From assembly GCA_963745755.1 (NCBI GenBank), contig CAVUYP010000001.1, positions 1,240,001 to 1,304,000 on the forward strand: DNA of 64,000 nucleotides, written 5' to 3'. The notes under the pieces are model-generated. The model searched no databases. It was given only the letters and a program-made list of their open reading frames with translations, and was not told where the DNA came from. The DNA is from RHKX01 sp963745755. GTDB lineage: Bacteria; Actinomycetota; Thermoleophilia; Solirubrobacterales; 70-9. Position numbers and translations under genes: made by a program. Positions 44,485 to 57,491 of this stretch are shown one piece after another; the first letter of the stretch is position 1; the number at the start of each line of letters is the position of its first letter.

Positions 44485-45222
44485 TCAGCCGTCGGGGTCG
44501 GCGGCCCGCAGCTCGTCGGCGGCCCGGCGTACGGTCAGCTCCGGGTCGACCCGGGCGATCCGGGCGACGTCGACGGCCGCCAGCAGCAGCGCGCCGATCG
44601 CCCGCTCGGCCCGTTCGCGCTCGCCGTCGTCGCGATGCTCGGGGTCGGCGGAGACCGGCGTCTCCCGCAACGCCTCGACCGCGCCGGCGAGCCGCTCGAC
44701 CGCCTCGCCGGCGTCGGCTGCCGGGCCCGGCAGCCCGGCCGAGGCGGCGCGGCGCTGGAGCTTGCGGGCGTAGAGCAGGCCGGGCAGGTTCTCGGGCACG
44801 TCGGCGAACGGCCCGCCGGCGCCGCGGCCCTCCTGCTCGCGCTTGATCCGTTCCCAGTTCGAGCGCACGTCGTCGCTGCCCTCGACCACCGTCGCGGCGA
44901 AGACGTGCGGGTGCCGCCTGATCAGCTTCGCCGTCGTGTTGGCGGCGACCGCGCCGAGGTCGCCGGCGCCGCGTTCCTCGAGGAGCAGGGCGAGGAAGTG
45001 GACCTGGAAGAGGACGTCGCCGAGCTCGTCGAGGAGCTTCTCGTCGTCGCCGGAGGCGGCGGCGTCGGCGAGCTCGTAGGCCTCCTCGACGGTGTGCGGG
45101 ACGATCGAGCGCTCGTCCTGGGCGCGGTCCCAGGGGCACTCGCGTCGCAGCCGGCGGGTGACCGAGTCGAGCTCGGCGATCGCCTCCGCACCGGCGGCGG
45201 CGCGGGCGGAGTCGGAGCTCAT
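44485..45222 (-). CDS. mazG: MazG family nucleotide pyrophosphohydrolase
   Basis: 245 residues. RECPWDRAQDERSIVPHTVE then EEAYELADA and LLDELGDVLFQVHF form the EExxE...ExxD metal site. Two helical halves fit bacterial MazG. It hydrolyses NTPs or dNTPs to NMP and PPi in pool sanitation. It starts 7 nt after the foldase gene ends. Confidence 0.93.
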   Translation of the reverse strand: MSSDSARAAAGAEAIAELDSVTRRLRRECPWDRAQDERSIVPHTVEEAYELADAAASGDDEKLLDELGDVLFQVHFLALLLEERGAGDLGAVAANTTAKLIRRHPHVFAATVVEGSDDVRSNWERIKREQEGRGAGGPFADVPENLPGLLYARKLQRRAASAGLPGPAADAGEAVERLAGAVEALRETPVSADPEHRDDGERERAERAIGALLLAAVDVARIARVDPELTVRRAADELRAADPDG

Positions 45223-45229
45223 CGCAGCG

Positions 45230-46528
45230 TCAGGGGGCCGGTGCCGCCGGGGCGGTGCCGCCGGTGTTCGGCGCCGCTCCGGTCGGGGCCGATCCGGCCG
45301 GAGGGGCTCCGGTCGGGGCTCCGTCGGGGCCGATCGGGACCGTGCCTGCGGGCAGCTCCCCGGCGGCCGCGGCGGGCGGCTGCGGTCCCTGCGGGAGACC
45401 CTGCTGGGCGGAGCCGTCGATCGAGATCGTCGAGGTGCCGGGCTCGATCGGCTGCCTGGAGACGACCGGCGGCGGCACCGGCTGGCCCGGAGTCGACTCC
45501 GGCGCCGGCGCCACGTAGTTGCTGCAGAGCTCGATCACGTCGGCGGGCGCGCAGACGGTGCGCGGCGTCCACTTGTCGACGAAGTCGCTCTGGAAGTCGG
45601 AGGCGATCTGCTGCTGCTTGGCGGAGACGAGCTGCTGTTCGATCGCGGTGCTCGCCTGCGAGAGCGGCTGCGTCGTCTCCGGGTTGATCGCGGTCACCTC
45701 GATCACGTACCAGCCCCGGTCGGTCTTGAACGGACCGACGATCTCGCCCTCGGCTGCGGCGAACGCCTGCTGCTCGAGCTGCGGGTCGCCCTGGCCCTCG
45801 GTCAGCCCCTCGAGCAGGCCGCCCCGGTCCTTGGAGGCCTGGTCCTGCGAGTACTGCTTGGCGAGCTGCTTCCAGCTGCCGTCGGAGTCGTCCGCCTCGA
45901 GCGCCTGCTTGGCCTTCTCGGCCTCGGCCTCGGAGGAGTTGAGGATCACCCGGACGTCGCGGCTCGCCGGCTGCTTGAAGCTGTCGATGTTGACCTCGTA
46001 GAACTTCTTGATCTCGTCGTCGGAGACGGTCGGCGTGGCGACGACCTTCTGCTCGAGCTTGTCGCGCAGCAGCGTCAGCTCGACCTGCTCCTGGACGTCC
46101 TCGTCGCTGAACTTCGACTGCTTGACGAACTGCTGGAACTCCTTCTCGCTCGAGAAGCTCTGCTCCTTGATCCGCTTCAGCTCGGCGTCGATGTCCTCCT
46201 GGGAGACGGTTATGCCGCGGTCGGCCGCCTCGCCCTTGACCCATTCGGCGAGGATCAGGCTCTGCATCGCCTGCTGGACGAGCGAGTCGTACTGCGGATC
46301 GTCGGCGGCCGGGACCTTGGCGAGGCCGCCCTGCGCCGCCGCCTGCTCGAGGGCGGCGTCGAGATCGTCCTGGCTGATCGCACCGTTGTCGACGCCGTCG
46401 ACGATCGCGACGTCGCCGTCGGGGAGCCCGGGCTTGCCGAGCCCGCTGGTCGCGGCGACCAGCGCGATCGCCGCGACGAGGATCAGGGCGAGGAAGATCG
46501 CCAGGTTGCGCTTCGAGGAGCGGGCCAC
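45230..46528 (-). CDS. SurA/PrsA-like peptidyl-prolyl isomerase
   Basis: 432 residues. Signal/anchor helix (LAIFLALILVAAIALVAATS), a SurA-type helical N-domain (LILAEWVKGEAADRGITVSQ, DAELKRIKEQSFSSEKEFQQ), one parvulin domain (SRDVRVILNSSEAEAEKAKQ ... GGLLEGLTEG ... VGPFKTDRGWYVIEV), a second helical part and a ~90-residue Pro/Ala/Gly tail. Extracytoplasmic foldase. The tail may reach through the wall. Between mfd and mazG in the core block. Confidence 0.88.
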   Translation of the reverse strand: MARSSKRNLAIFLALILVAAIALVAATSGLGKPGLPDGDVAIVDGVDNGAISQDDLDAALEQAAAQGGLAKVPAADDPQYDSLVQQAMQSLILAEWVKGEAADRGITVSQEDIDAELKRIKEQSFSSEKEFQQFVKQSKFSDEDVQEQVELTLLRDKLEQKVVATPTVSDDEIKKFYEVNIDSFKQPASRDVRVILNSSEAEAEKAKQALEADDSDGSWKQLAKQYSQDQASKDRGGLLEGLTEGQGDPQLEQQAFAAAEGEIVGPFKTDRGWYVIEVTAINPETTQPLSQASTAIEQQLVSAKQQQIASDFQSDFVDKWTPRTVCAPADVIELCSNYVAPAPESTPGQPVPPPVVSRQPIEPGTSTISIDGSAQQGLPQGPQPPAAAAGELPAGTVPIGPDGAPTGAPPAGSAPTGAAPNTGGTAPAAPAP

Positions 46529-46588
46529 GGGTTCAGAAAGATAGCGATGCGGCGGACGCTGCCGCGCACCCCGGCCCCGGCGCGGCGC

Positions 46589-49985
<3,397 letters not shown>

Positions 49986-49993
49986 TGCGGCCG

Positions 49994-50717
49994 TCAGGAC
50001 CTGTAGCCGAGCCCGGGACCCTCGGACTGCCAGGTCGACCTGGCCCTCGCCCTCGGCCCGCGAGCGCTCCTCGACGCCGTCCCAGGCGTGCAGCATCGAC
50101 TTGATCCGGCTCACCGACTCCGGCGGGTGCTCGGCGATCTGCGTCGCCAGCTGCAGGGCCACCTCCTCGGTCCGCGGCGCCGGGGCGACCTTGTGGACGA
50201 TCCCCCACCGGAACGCCTCGTCGACCGCGATCTCCTTCGAGGTCAGCAGCAGGTACTTGGCGACCGAGAGGCCGCAGAGGGTGACGAGCCGGGCCGGGCC
50301 GACCGGGACGCCGAGGCCGGCGCCGGGGAATCGCAGGCGCATGTTCGAGCCGCCGACGCGGAGGTCGCAGGAGACGGCGATCTCGGCGCCGCCGCCCACG
50401 CAGGCGCCGTGACAGGCGGCGATCGTCGGCCGCGGGAAGCCGGTCAGCCCGTCGTAGAGGTCGGCGAACATCTCCATCCGCCGGATCGCTCCGTCGCGGT
50501 CGAGGTCCTCGCGGACGTCGGCGCCGGCCGAGAAGCCCATGTGGTCGGTCGAGGAGACGACGAGCGCCCGCAGGTCGTCGTCGGCCCGGGCCGCCTCGAG
50601 ATGGCCGAGCAGCTCCTCGAGCATCTGCGTGTTGATCGCGTTCCGCGACTGCGGCCGGTCGAGCCGCAGCAGGGCGACGCCGTTGCCGTCGATCTCGTAG
50701 CTGGTCACCGCTTCCAT
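49994..50717 (-). CDS. Enoyl-CoA hydratase/isomerase family (frameshifted at 3' end)
   Basis: ATG 50717, ~240 residues. Crotonase fold: VALLRLDRPQSRNAINTQML, oxyanion/Gly region DHMGFSAGADVREDL, CHGACVGGGAEIAVSCDLRV and FPGAGLGVPVGPARLV. An extra C near 50028 carries the frame into mfd. In the shifted frame it ends WQSEGPGLGYRS and stops at TGA 49994, 9 nt before the mfd GTG. Its place between pth and mfd is unusual. Substrate unknown. Confidence 0.82.
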
Positions 50718-50718
50718 C

Positions 50719-51354
50719 TCAGTCCTCGCTCCCGTCGTCGTTGCCGGCGATCTCGTCGATCAGCTCCTCGGTCGCGTCGGCGGCGGCGGCGATCAGCGCG
50801 CCGACCTGCTCGTGGTCCTCCTCGAAGCGGCCGAGCACGTGCCTGGAGACGATCTCGGGATCGGTCGAATCGGGGCGGCCGACGCCGATCCGAACCCGCC
50901 GGAAGTCGCGACTGCCGAGCCCGCGCTCGAGGCTCTTCAGCCCGTTGTGGCCGGCCACCCCGCCGCCGAGCTTCGCGCGGACCTCACCGAACGGCAGGTC
51001 GATCTCGTCGTGCAGCGCGATCACGCGGTCGAGTGGGACGCCGAACGAGCCCCGTGCCGGCCCGGCGGCGTTGCCCGACTCGTTCATGAAGGTCTGTGGG
51101 AGCAGGATCGCGGCCCGCGGGCCGCCCGGGCGGATCCGGCCGCTGGTGACGAGGCCGCCGAACCGGCTCTTCGCCTTCGGCAGCTCCCAGCGGGCGCTGA
51201 GCGCCGCCGCGACCTCGAAGCCGGCGTTGTGCCGGGTCCCGGCGTAGCGGCTCCCGGGATTGCCGAGGCCGACGATCAGGAAGTCGGCTGAGCCGGATCC
51301 GGAGGCGGATCCGGCAGCGCCGTCGGCGCCGCGACGGCGGCCAAGCCGGCGCAC
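50719..51354 (-). CDS. pth: Peptidyl-tRNA hydrolase
   Basis: 211 residues from the GTG at 51354; ~22 residues precede the usual start, so an internal start is possible. IVGLGNPGSRYAGTRHNAGF with catalytic His, LLPQTFMNESG (Asn), HDEIDLPFG (Asp) and GGGVAGHNGLKSLERG (Asn) complete the active site. It recycles peptidyl-tRNA from stalled ribosomes. Follows rplY as usual. Confidence 0.95.
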   Translation of the reverse strand: MRRLGRRRGADGAAGSASGSGSADFLIVGLGNPGSRYAGTRHNAGFEVAAALSARWELPKAKSRFGGLVTSGRIRPGGPRAAILLPQTFMNESGNAAGPARGSFGVPLDRVIALHDEIDLPFGEVRAKLGGGVAGHNGLKSLERGLGSRDFRRVRIGVGRPDSTDPEIVSRHVLGRFEEDHEQVGALIAAAADATEELIDEIAGNDDGSED

Positions 51355-51360
51355 CGGCGA

Positions 51361-52063
51361 CTAGTCCTCGGAGCCCGAGTCGCCTTCGTCGGCGCCGCCG
51401 CCCTCGGCGCCGGTCTCCTCGGCCTCGGCCTCGCCCTCGCCCTCGCCGACGAGCTCGGTCTCCTCCTCGAGCTCGGGCTCCTCCTCCTCGACCACGCGCG
51501 GCGGGTTGAGCGTCGCGACCGTGACCTCCTCGGGGGCGTCGGCAACGAACCTGACGCCCGCCGGCGCCTCGATCGTCGAAAGCTGGATCGTGTCGCCGAT
51601 GACCATCGCCGAGACGTCGATGCTGATCCCCTCGTCGGGGATGTCGGTCGGCAGCGCCTCGATCGTGATCTCGCGGGTGACGTGCTCGAGGACGCCGCCC
51701 TCCTTGACGCCGGGGGCGTCCTCGACCCCCTCGAGCTCGATCGCGATGTCGGCCTGGATCTCCTGCTTGAGGTCGACCTGCTGGCAGTCGAGGTGGACGA
51801 GATCGCCGCGAACCGGGTGACGCTGCTCCTCCTTGACGACGACCGGCACCTTGCCCTCGCCCTCGATGTCGAGGTCGAAGAGCGCGTGGCCCTCGTTGAT
51901 GAACAGCGAGAGGTCGTGGGCGTCGGCCTGGAAGGGCCGGGCCTCGTTGCCGCCGGTGTAGACGACGCCGGGCACGAACCCGTCGCGGCGCAGGCGCCGC
52001 GCCGTGCGCGAGCCGAACTCGGATGCGCTCGGAAACCTTGAAACTGGGACGGGAAGTGGCCAT
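51361..52063 (-). CDS. rplY: Ribosomal protein L25, CTC type (frameshifted near 5' end)
   Basis: ATG 52063 (MATSRPSFKVSERIR). The frame slips near 52015 and continues EFGSRTARRLRRDGFVPGVV, which restores the L25 5S-rRNA-binding N-domain. The TL5/CTC beta-domain follows (VVVKEEQRHPVRGDLVHLDC, ITIEALPTDIPDEGISIDVS). The C-terminal ~45 residues are a Glu/Ala/Gly-rich acidic tail. One missing base explains the break. Confidence 0.88.
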
Positions 52064-52119
52064 CGGGCAGGGCAGGATAGAGGTCCGGGCGCTCGGGCGC
52101 CGCTCGGCCCGGCCCGCGC

Positions 52120-52863
52120 CTACTGGAGCAGCCGTGGGTCGTTGGAGACGATGCCGGTCACCCCGATCTCGCGCAGCCGCTCGACCCCGGCTGCGTCGTC
52201 GACGGTCCAGGCGATCAGCTCGATCCCGAGCTCGCGGGTCACCGCCGCGAGCCGCGCCGTCGCGAGCCGGTGGAAGATCCAGATCGCGGCGGCCCCGATC
52301 TCGGGAGCGCGCCGCCGGGCGTGACGCGGAAAGCGCCTGCGCATCAGCTCCAGGGCGGCAGCGACGGCGGGTCTGGCGACGGCGCTGCGGTCCCAGGGAC
52401 GGGTGACGAGCGGATAGGTCCAGCCGAGCCGCAGCCGCGGCTCGAGGGCGGCGATCCGGGCGAGGCTCTCGACGTACATGGTCGAGACCATCGCCCGATC
52501 GAGCAGCTCGCGCTCCTGCAGCGCCCTGACCAGCTCGTCCTCGCGACCGAGCAGCTTCAGATCGCAGTCGATCTCGACCCGGTCGAGCGGCGGTCGGGTG
52601 AACGCGTCGAGCGCGTCGGCGAGCTCGAGACGGGGCCGCGTCTCGGCGTCGTTCCAGTCGTGGGCGACGACGAGCGGCGAGCGCCGCTCGGCGGGCAATC
52701 CGGGAGCGCCGTCGCGGAGCCGGAGCACGTCGAACTCGATCATGTCGACGCCGACCTCGACCGCCCGTTCGAAGCTCGCGACCGTGTTTCCCTCGACGAG
52801 ATCGGCGGCGCCCTTGTGACCGACCCGGCGCAGCCCGGGGCGCCCGCCCGGGAGCGCGCTCAC
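52120..52863 (-). CDS. Glycerophosphodiester phosphodiesterase family
   Basis: 247 residues. VGHKGAADLVEGNTVASFER (His and the EGNT metal Glu), MIEFDVLRLRDG (E-x-D), VVAHDWN (second His), and the C-terminal AWTVDDAAGVERLREIGVTG, IVSNDPRLL are the GDPD signature. No signal peptide, so likely a cytoplasmic phosphodiesterase on glycerophosphodiesters. The GTG start overlaps the stop of the preceding small gene (GTGA). Confidence 0.88.
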   Translation of the reverse strand: MSALPGGRPGLRRVGHKGAADLVEGNTVASFERAVEVGVDMIEFDVLRLRDGAPGLPAERRSPLVVAHDWNDAETRPRLELADALDAFTRPPLDRVEIDCDLKLLGREDELVRALQERELLDRAMVSTMYVESLARIAALEPRLRLGWTYPLVTRPWDRSAVARPAVAAALELMRRRFPRHARRRAPEIGAAAIWIFHRLATARLAAVTRELGIELIAWTVDDAAGVERLREIGVTGIVSNDPRLLQ

Positions 52864-53231
52864 CGCCGCTCGCGCCTCCGTGGCGGCCGCTCCGGGCCGT
52901 CATCGTGCTCGTCCTCGTCGAGCGGGAGCTGCTCGCCGGCGGCCGGCCGCCCGCGGGGGCGGGCCCGAGCTGCTCGAGCCGCTCGGTGACGAGCAGGCGC
53001 AGGATCACTCCCGCCGCCGCGAGCAGGCCGGCGGCGGTCAGCCCGCCGCCGAGCGCGGCGAGGGCGGCGACGCCGCGGCCCTGCTTCTCGAGGTCCTCGA
53101 GGAGCGGCGCCGCGTTCTCGGAGCCGGCGATGACGATCGCCGCGACGACCGAGAGCAGCAGAACGATGCGCGGCGATCCAGAGCAGGCTTCGCGCCAGCA
53201 GCTCGTACCACTCGAGGGCGGCCCGGTTCAT
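52860..53231 (-). CDS. Small membrane protein (two frameshifts)
   Basis: Starts MNRAALEWYELLARSLLWIA at 53231. After a slip near 53180 the next frame gives two membrane helices (IVLLLSVVAAIVIAGSENAA, GGGLTAAGLLAAAGVILRLL). A second slip near 52955 returns to the original frame, which ends in an acidic-then-basic tail (QLPLDEDEHDDGPERPPRRR) and overlaps the GDPD start. About 125 residues when joined. Not recognised. Confidence 0.5.
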   Translation of the reverse strand: MNRAALEWYELLARSLLWIAAHRSAALGRRGDRHRRLRERGAAPRGPREAGPRRRRPRRARRRADRRRPARGGGSDPAPARHRAARAARARPRGRPAAGEQLPLDEDEHDDGPERPPRRRERR

Positions 53232-53241
53232 CGCGCCAACA

Positions 53242-54818
53242 CTACCCGGAGGTCCTCTCGGGCTCCGGCGTCCGGCCGAGGTCGAAGACGGCGACGAGGA
53301 ACCCGACGACGGCGACGACGGCGATCACCTTGAAGCTGGTCTGAACGCCATGGGCGAACGAGTCGCGGACGATCCGCTCGATGTCCGCCACCGCCCGCGC
53401 CGGCAGCTCGCTGAGTGCGTCGGTGGCGCTGTCGGTCCCGGCGAGCGTGCCGTGCAACACCGCCTGCTCGTGGCCGGTAAGAGTCACGCCCGGTCTCGGA
53501 GCTGACGAGGTCGCCGAGCTGGTCCTCGGAGGCGCTCGTGAAGATCGCCGTCGCGATGCCGAGGCCGACGGCGCCGCCGGCGATCTGGAACATGTAGACG
53601 ATCCCGCCGGCGAGGCTGCTGCGGGCGGCGTCGAGCGCCGTCACCGCCGCGGTCGTGACCGAGGGGTAGAAGAGGCCGCAGCCGATGCCGACCGCGAGCA
53701 GGCCCGACGGCGACGTCGGCGAAGCCGGCGTCGGGTCCGATCAGGATCGCCAGCAGGACTGCGCCGAGCGCGATCATGCCGGTCCCGGCGCCGACCACGA
53801 TCCGCATCCCGATCGCGGTTGTAGAGCGGGCCGGCGATGAACGACGTGATCGCGAAGGCGGCCAGCATCGGCAGCATGCCGAGGCCGGCCTCGATCGTCG
53901 AGTAGCCGAGGATCTTCTCGAAGAACTGCGGCCCGTAGAGGACGGACGAGAAGAACACGGCGGAGAGCAGCAGCACCGCCAGGCAGGCGGCCCGGAAGCG
54001 CCGGTTGGCGATCACGTCGGGAGGGATCAGCGCCCGCTGGCCGGCGCGCCGCTCGATGATCCCGAAGGCGACGATCAGCGACGACCGAGAGGACGAGCAT
54101 CGCCACCACCCGCGATGTCGGTCCAGCCCCAGTCGACGGCCTGGTCGAGGGCGACCAGGAGCAGGACGAGGCCGGCCGAGATCGTCGACATCCCGGCGTA
54201 GTCGATCCGCTCGTCGGCCAGCTCCTGGGGCTGGTGGACCTTGCGCCAGGTGACGAACATCGCGAAGGCGGCGATCGGCACGTTGAGGATGAAGATCCAG
54301 CGCCAGTCGAGGACCTCGGTGAGAACGCCTCCGAACAGCGGCCCGACCGCGTTGCCGATCCCGGCGACGCCGAGGATCAGGCCGCCGGCGAGACCGGCCT
54401 TCGACTCCGGCAGCGCCGCGAACGTCATGCCGAGGATCGCCGGCCACATCAGCGCGCCGCCGACCCCCATGCCGACCCGGGCGGCGATCAGGACGCCGAG
54501 GTCGGGCGCAGCGGCGCCGATCGCCGAGAACGCAGCGAACAGGATCGAGCCGATGAAGAAGATGCGGCGGCGGCCGAACATGTCGGCGAGCCGGCCGCCG
54601 GAGACGATCGCCATCCCGAAGACCAGCGCGTAGGCGTTGATCACCCACTGGGCGCTGCCGACGTCGACGTCGAGGTCGCTCTCGATCGCCGGCAGCGCGA
54701 CGTTGAGGGCGGTGAAGTCGTTGGCGATGACGAAGACGCCGAGGCCCATCGCCACGAGCGCCATCAGCGTTCCCGGCTCGATCCGCTCCCGGTCCTCGGC
54801 TGCCGCGGCCGCGGTCAT
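53242..54818 (-). CDS. MFS drug exporter, EmrB/QacA type (about five frameshifts)
   Basis: ATG 54818. Intact pieces in order: helices 1-7 (FVIANDFTALNVALPAIESD, motif A GGRLADMFGRRRIFF, motif C GNAVGPLFGGVLTE), then ALIPPDVIANRRFRAACLAV and GPQFFEKILGYSTIEAGLGM, RIVVGAGTGMIALGAVLLAI, LAGGIVYMFQIAGGAVGLGI and a final helix VIAVVAVVGFLVAVFDLGRT. Frames change near 54110, 54080, 53817, 53712 and 53488. Joined, it is a ~525-residue 14-helix proton/drug antiporter. The clustering of breaks points to poor sequence rather than decay. Confidence 0.75.
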
Positions 54819-54828
54819 GCGGGCACGC

Positions 54829-55902
54829 TCAGAACAGCTGGTTCTCGCCGGCGAAGATCTCCGAGACCGAGTCGTCGGTGAAGATCCGCCGGATCGAGTC
54901 GGCGAGCGTCTGGGCGGTCGAGAGCACGGTGATGTTGTCGGGAGCGCCGTCGCGGAGCGGGATCGTGTCGGTGACGACGATCCGCTCGATCCGCGAGTTC
55001 TCGTAGGCGAGCCGCTCGAACGCGGGCCCGCTGAAGACGCCGTGGGTAGCGCAGGCGATCACCCGCGCGGCGCCCTCGTCGAGGACGGTCTTGGCGGCCG
55101 CACAGAGGGTGCCGGCGGTGTCGATCATGTCGTCGACGAGCACCGCGGTCTTGCCCTTGACGTCGCCGACGACGTAGCCGATCTCGGCGACCTGCTGGGC
55201 GGGACGCTCCTTCTCCATGACCGCCCAGTGGGTGCCGACCTTGCGGGCGAAGTTGCGGGCGACCTTGACGCGGCCGGCGTCGGGGCTGACGATCACCAGC
55301 TCCTCGTCGAAGTGCTGGTCGATGAACCACTGGGTCAGCATCGGCATCGCGGTCATGTGGTCGACCGGCACCTCGAAGAAGCCCTGGACCTGGCCGGCGT
55401 GCAGGTCCATGGTCAGGACCCGGTCGGTGCCGACGGCCTCGAGCGCCTTGGCGACGACCCGGGCCGAGATCGGCTCGCGGGGCAGCGACTTCTTGTCCTG
55501 GCGGGCGTAGCCGTACCAGGGCATCACGGCGATGATCCGGTGGGCGGAGGCGCCCTGCGCGGCGTCGATCATGCAGAGCAGCTCCATGAGCGCGTCGTTC
55601 GGCGTCATCGCGGCCGCCCCGTTGGCGGCGGTCGACTGGACGAGGAACACGTCGGCGCCGCGGATCGACTCCTGGTAGCGGCAGTAGACCTCGCCGTTCG
55701 AGAAGGTCCGCAGGTCGGCCTGGCCGAGATCGACGTCGAGCTGGCCGGCGATCTTCGCCGCCAGGCCCTCGGAGGCACGGCCGCCGAAGACCATCAGCCG
55801 CTTCCGGTAGTCCTGGCCGATCGAGCTGACCGGATGCGGCGACGGCTCGCCGATATCCGAGGGAGGGTGTTCGAGGGTCATCGTCTTGGTGAGCTCGCTC
55901 AC
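54829..55902 (-). CDS. prs: Ribose-phosphate pyrophosphokinase
   Basis: 357 residues from the GTG at 55902 (GTGA overlap with glmU); the family start is nearer YRKRLMVFGG. ATP/flexible-loop region ARQDKKSLPREPISARVV, DLHAGQVQGFF, and the PRPP loop VLVDDMIDTAGTL. RTFSNGEVYCRYQESIRGAD and the AAMTPNDALMELLCMIDA region are typical. It makes PRPP from ribose-5-phosphate and ATP. glmU-prs is the usual pairing. Confidence 0.96.
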   Translation of the reverse strand: MSELTKTMTLEHPPSDIGEPSPHPVSSIGQDYRKRLMVFGGRASEGLAAKIAGQLDVDLGQADLRTFSNGEVYCRYQESIRGADVFLVQSTAANGAAAMTPNDALMELLCMIDAAQGASAHRIIAVMPWYGYARQDKKSLPREPISARVVAKALEAVGTDRVLTMDLHAGQVQGFFEVPVDHMTAMPMLTQWFIDQHFDEELVIVSPDAGRVKVARNFARKVGTHWAVMEKERPAQQVAEIGYVVGDVKGKTAVLVDDMIDTAGTLCAAAKTVLDEGAARVIACATHGVFSGPAFERLAYENSRIERIVVTDTIPLRDGAPDNITVLSTAQTLADSIRRIFTDDSVSEIFAGENQLF

Positions 55903-57298
55903 TCGTCTTCGTGTTCCTTGGCCTTGCGCTCGGCGTAGCCGTCGATCTGGACCTGCTCGGGACGGGTCAGCGCCAGCGCCCCGGGTGAGACGTCCTCGCT
56001 GATCACCGAACCGGCGCCAGTGTAGGCGGAATCGCCAACCTCGACGGGCGCAATCAGCGTCGTATCGACGCCGGTTCTCGCACCGTGCCCGATCTTTGTC
56101 CGGTTCTTGGTGAATCCGTCGTAGTTGGCGGTGATCGTCGCCGCCCCGAGGTTGGCGCCCTCGCCGACCTCGGCGTCGCCGATGTAGGAGAGGTGCGGGA
56201 CCTTCGACCCGGCCCCGATCCGCGCGTTCTTGATCTCGACGAACGTGCCCGCCTTGGCGCCCTCGGCGAGCTCGGCACGCGGGCCGCAGGTAGGCGAACG
56301 GCCCGACGTTGCAGCGGTCGGCGACGGCGCACTCGAGCAGGTAGGAGTGCGGGACGTGGACGTCGGCGCCGAGTCGCGAGTCGATGATCGTCGTCAGCGG
56401 CCCGACCACCGAGCCGCTGCCGATCCGGGTCGCGCCGATCAGCGAGCAGCCGGGCTCGATGCGGACGTCTGGGTCGATCTCGACGTCGGCCTCGATCCAG
56501 GTCGAGGCCGGGTCGACCAAGGTGACCCCAGCGAGCATGTGGCGCTCGAGGATCTGCCGCCGGGCCTCCGCCTCGACCAGCGCCAGGTCGACGCGCGAGT
56601 TGACGCCGAGGATCACGTTCGGGTCGTCGGAGACGTGCGCGGCGACGTGACCGCCCGCCTCGCGAACCAGCGGCAGCACGTCGGGGAGGTAGTACTCGCC
56701 CTGGGCGTTGTCGTTGGCGAGCTGCGGCAGCACCGCCGCCACCGCCGGCCCGTCGAAGGCGTAGATGCCGGAGTTGATCTCGCCGATCTCGAGCTCGGCG
56801 GCGGTCGCGTCGCCGGTCGCCTTGGCCTCGACGATCCGCTCGACCTCGGCGCCGTCGGCGCTGCGGACGACGCGGCCGTAGGAGCCGGGGTCGTCGAGCA
56901 CCGCGGTCACGACGGTGGCCGCGGCGCCGCTGCCGGCGTGGGTGGCGAGCAGATCGGCGATCAGTCGCCGCGGAGACGAGCGGCACGTCGCCGGAGAGGA
57001 CGACCACCGTCTCCGACTCGGCGACCAGCTCGGCCGCGGCGCGCAGCGCTCCGCCGGTCCCGTTCGCCTCGGGCTGGGGGATCGACTCGATCCCATCCGG
57101 CAGAGCGCCGGAGATGTCGCGGTCGGGCGAGACGATCACGGCGATCCGTCCCGCCCCGGCCTCGTGCGCCGCCGCGATCGGCCAACCGACCAGGGCGCGG
57201 CCGCAGATCGGGTGAAGCACCTTCGGCACCGCGGACTTCATCCGGGTGCCCTGACCGGCGGCCATGATCAGGACTGTCGGAGCACTCACTCGCCGCAT
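55899..57298 (-). CDS. glmU: Bifunctional GlmU: GlcNAc-1-P uridyltransferase/acetyltransferase (two frameshifts)
   Basis: ATG 57298 (GTG 57287 possible). Uridyltransferase domain: LIMAAGQGTRMKSAVPKVLH, PQPEANGTGGALRAA, then a slip near 56975 and continuation to GEINSGIYAFDGPAVAAVLP. Left-handed beta-helix acetyltransferase: IEPGCSLIGATRIGSGSVVG, slip near 56285, KAGTFVEIKNARIGAGSKVP, GAATITANYDGFTKNRTKIG. Essential for UDP-GlcNAc, so both slips are probably errors. Ends four bases into prs. Confidence 0.9.
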
Positions 57299-57418
57299 CG
57301 TATTGCGACCGGGCCGATCGGTCACCCCGCGTCCGCCCAGTGGGCGGGATCGCTCCTCCATCCGGCGACGAATCACGCCCGACTGCGGACCGGCCGGCGG
57401 CATACACTCGGGATGCGT

Positions 57419-57491
57419 TCCGGGGTGGTGTAGTTGGGTAGCACACCTGGTTTTGGTCCAGGCGGCGGGGGTTCGAATCCTCCCCCCGGAA
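57419..57491 (+). tRNA. tRNA-Gln (anticodon TTG)
   Basis: 73 nt without CCA. Acceptor TCCGGGG/CCCCGGA, anticodon arm CCTGG-TTTTGGT-CCAGG, T-arm GGGGGTTCGAATCCTCC. The only plus-strand gene in the right 28 kb. Its 3' end abuts the PucR-type gene. Confidence 0.94.
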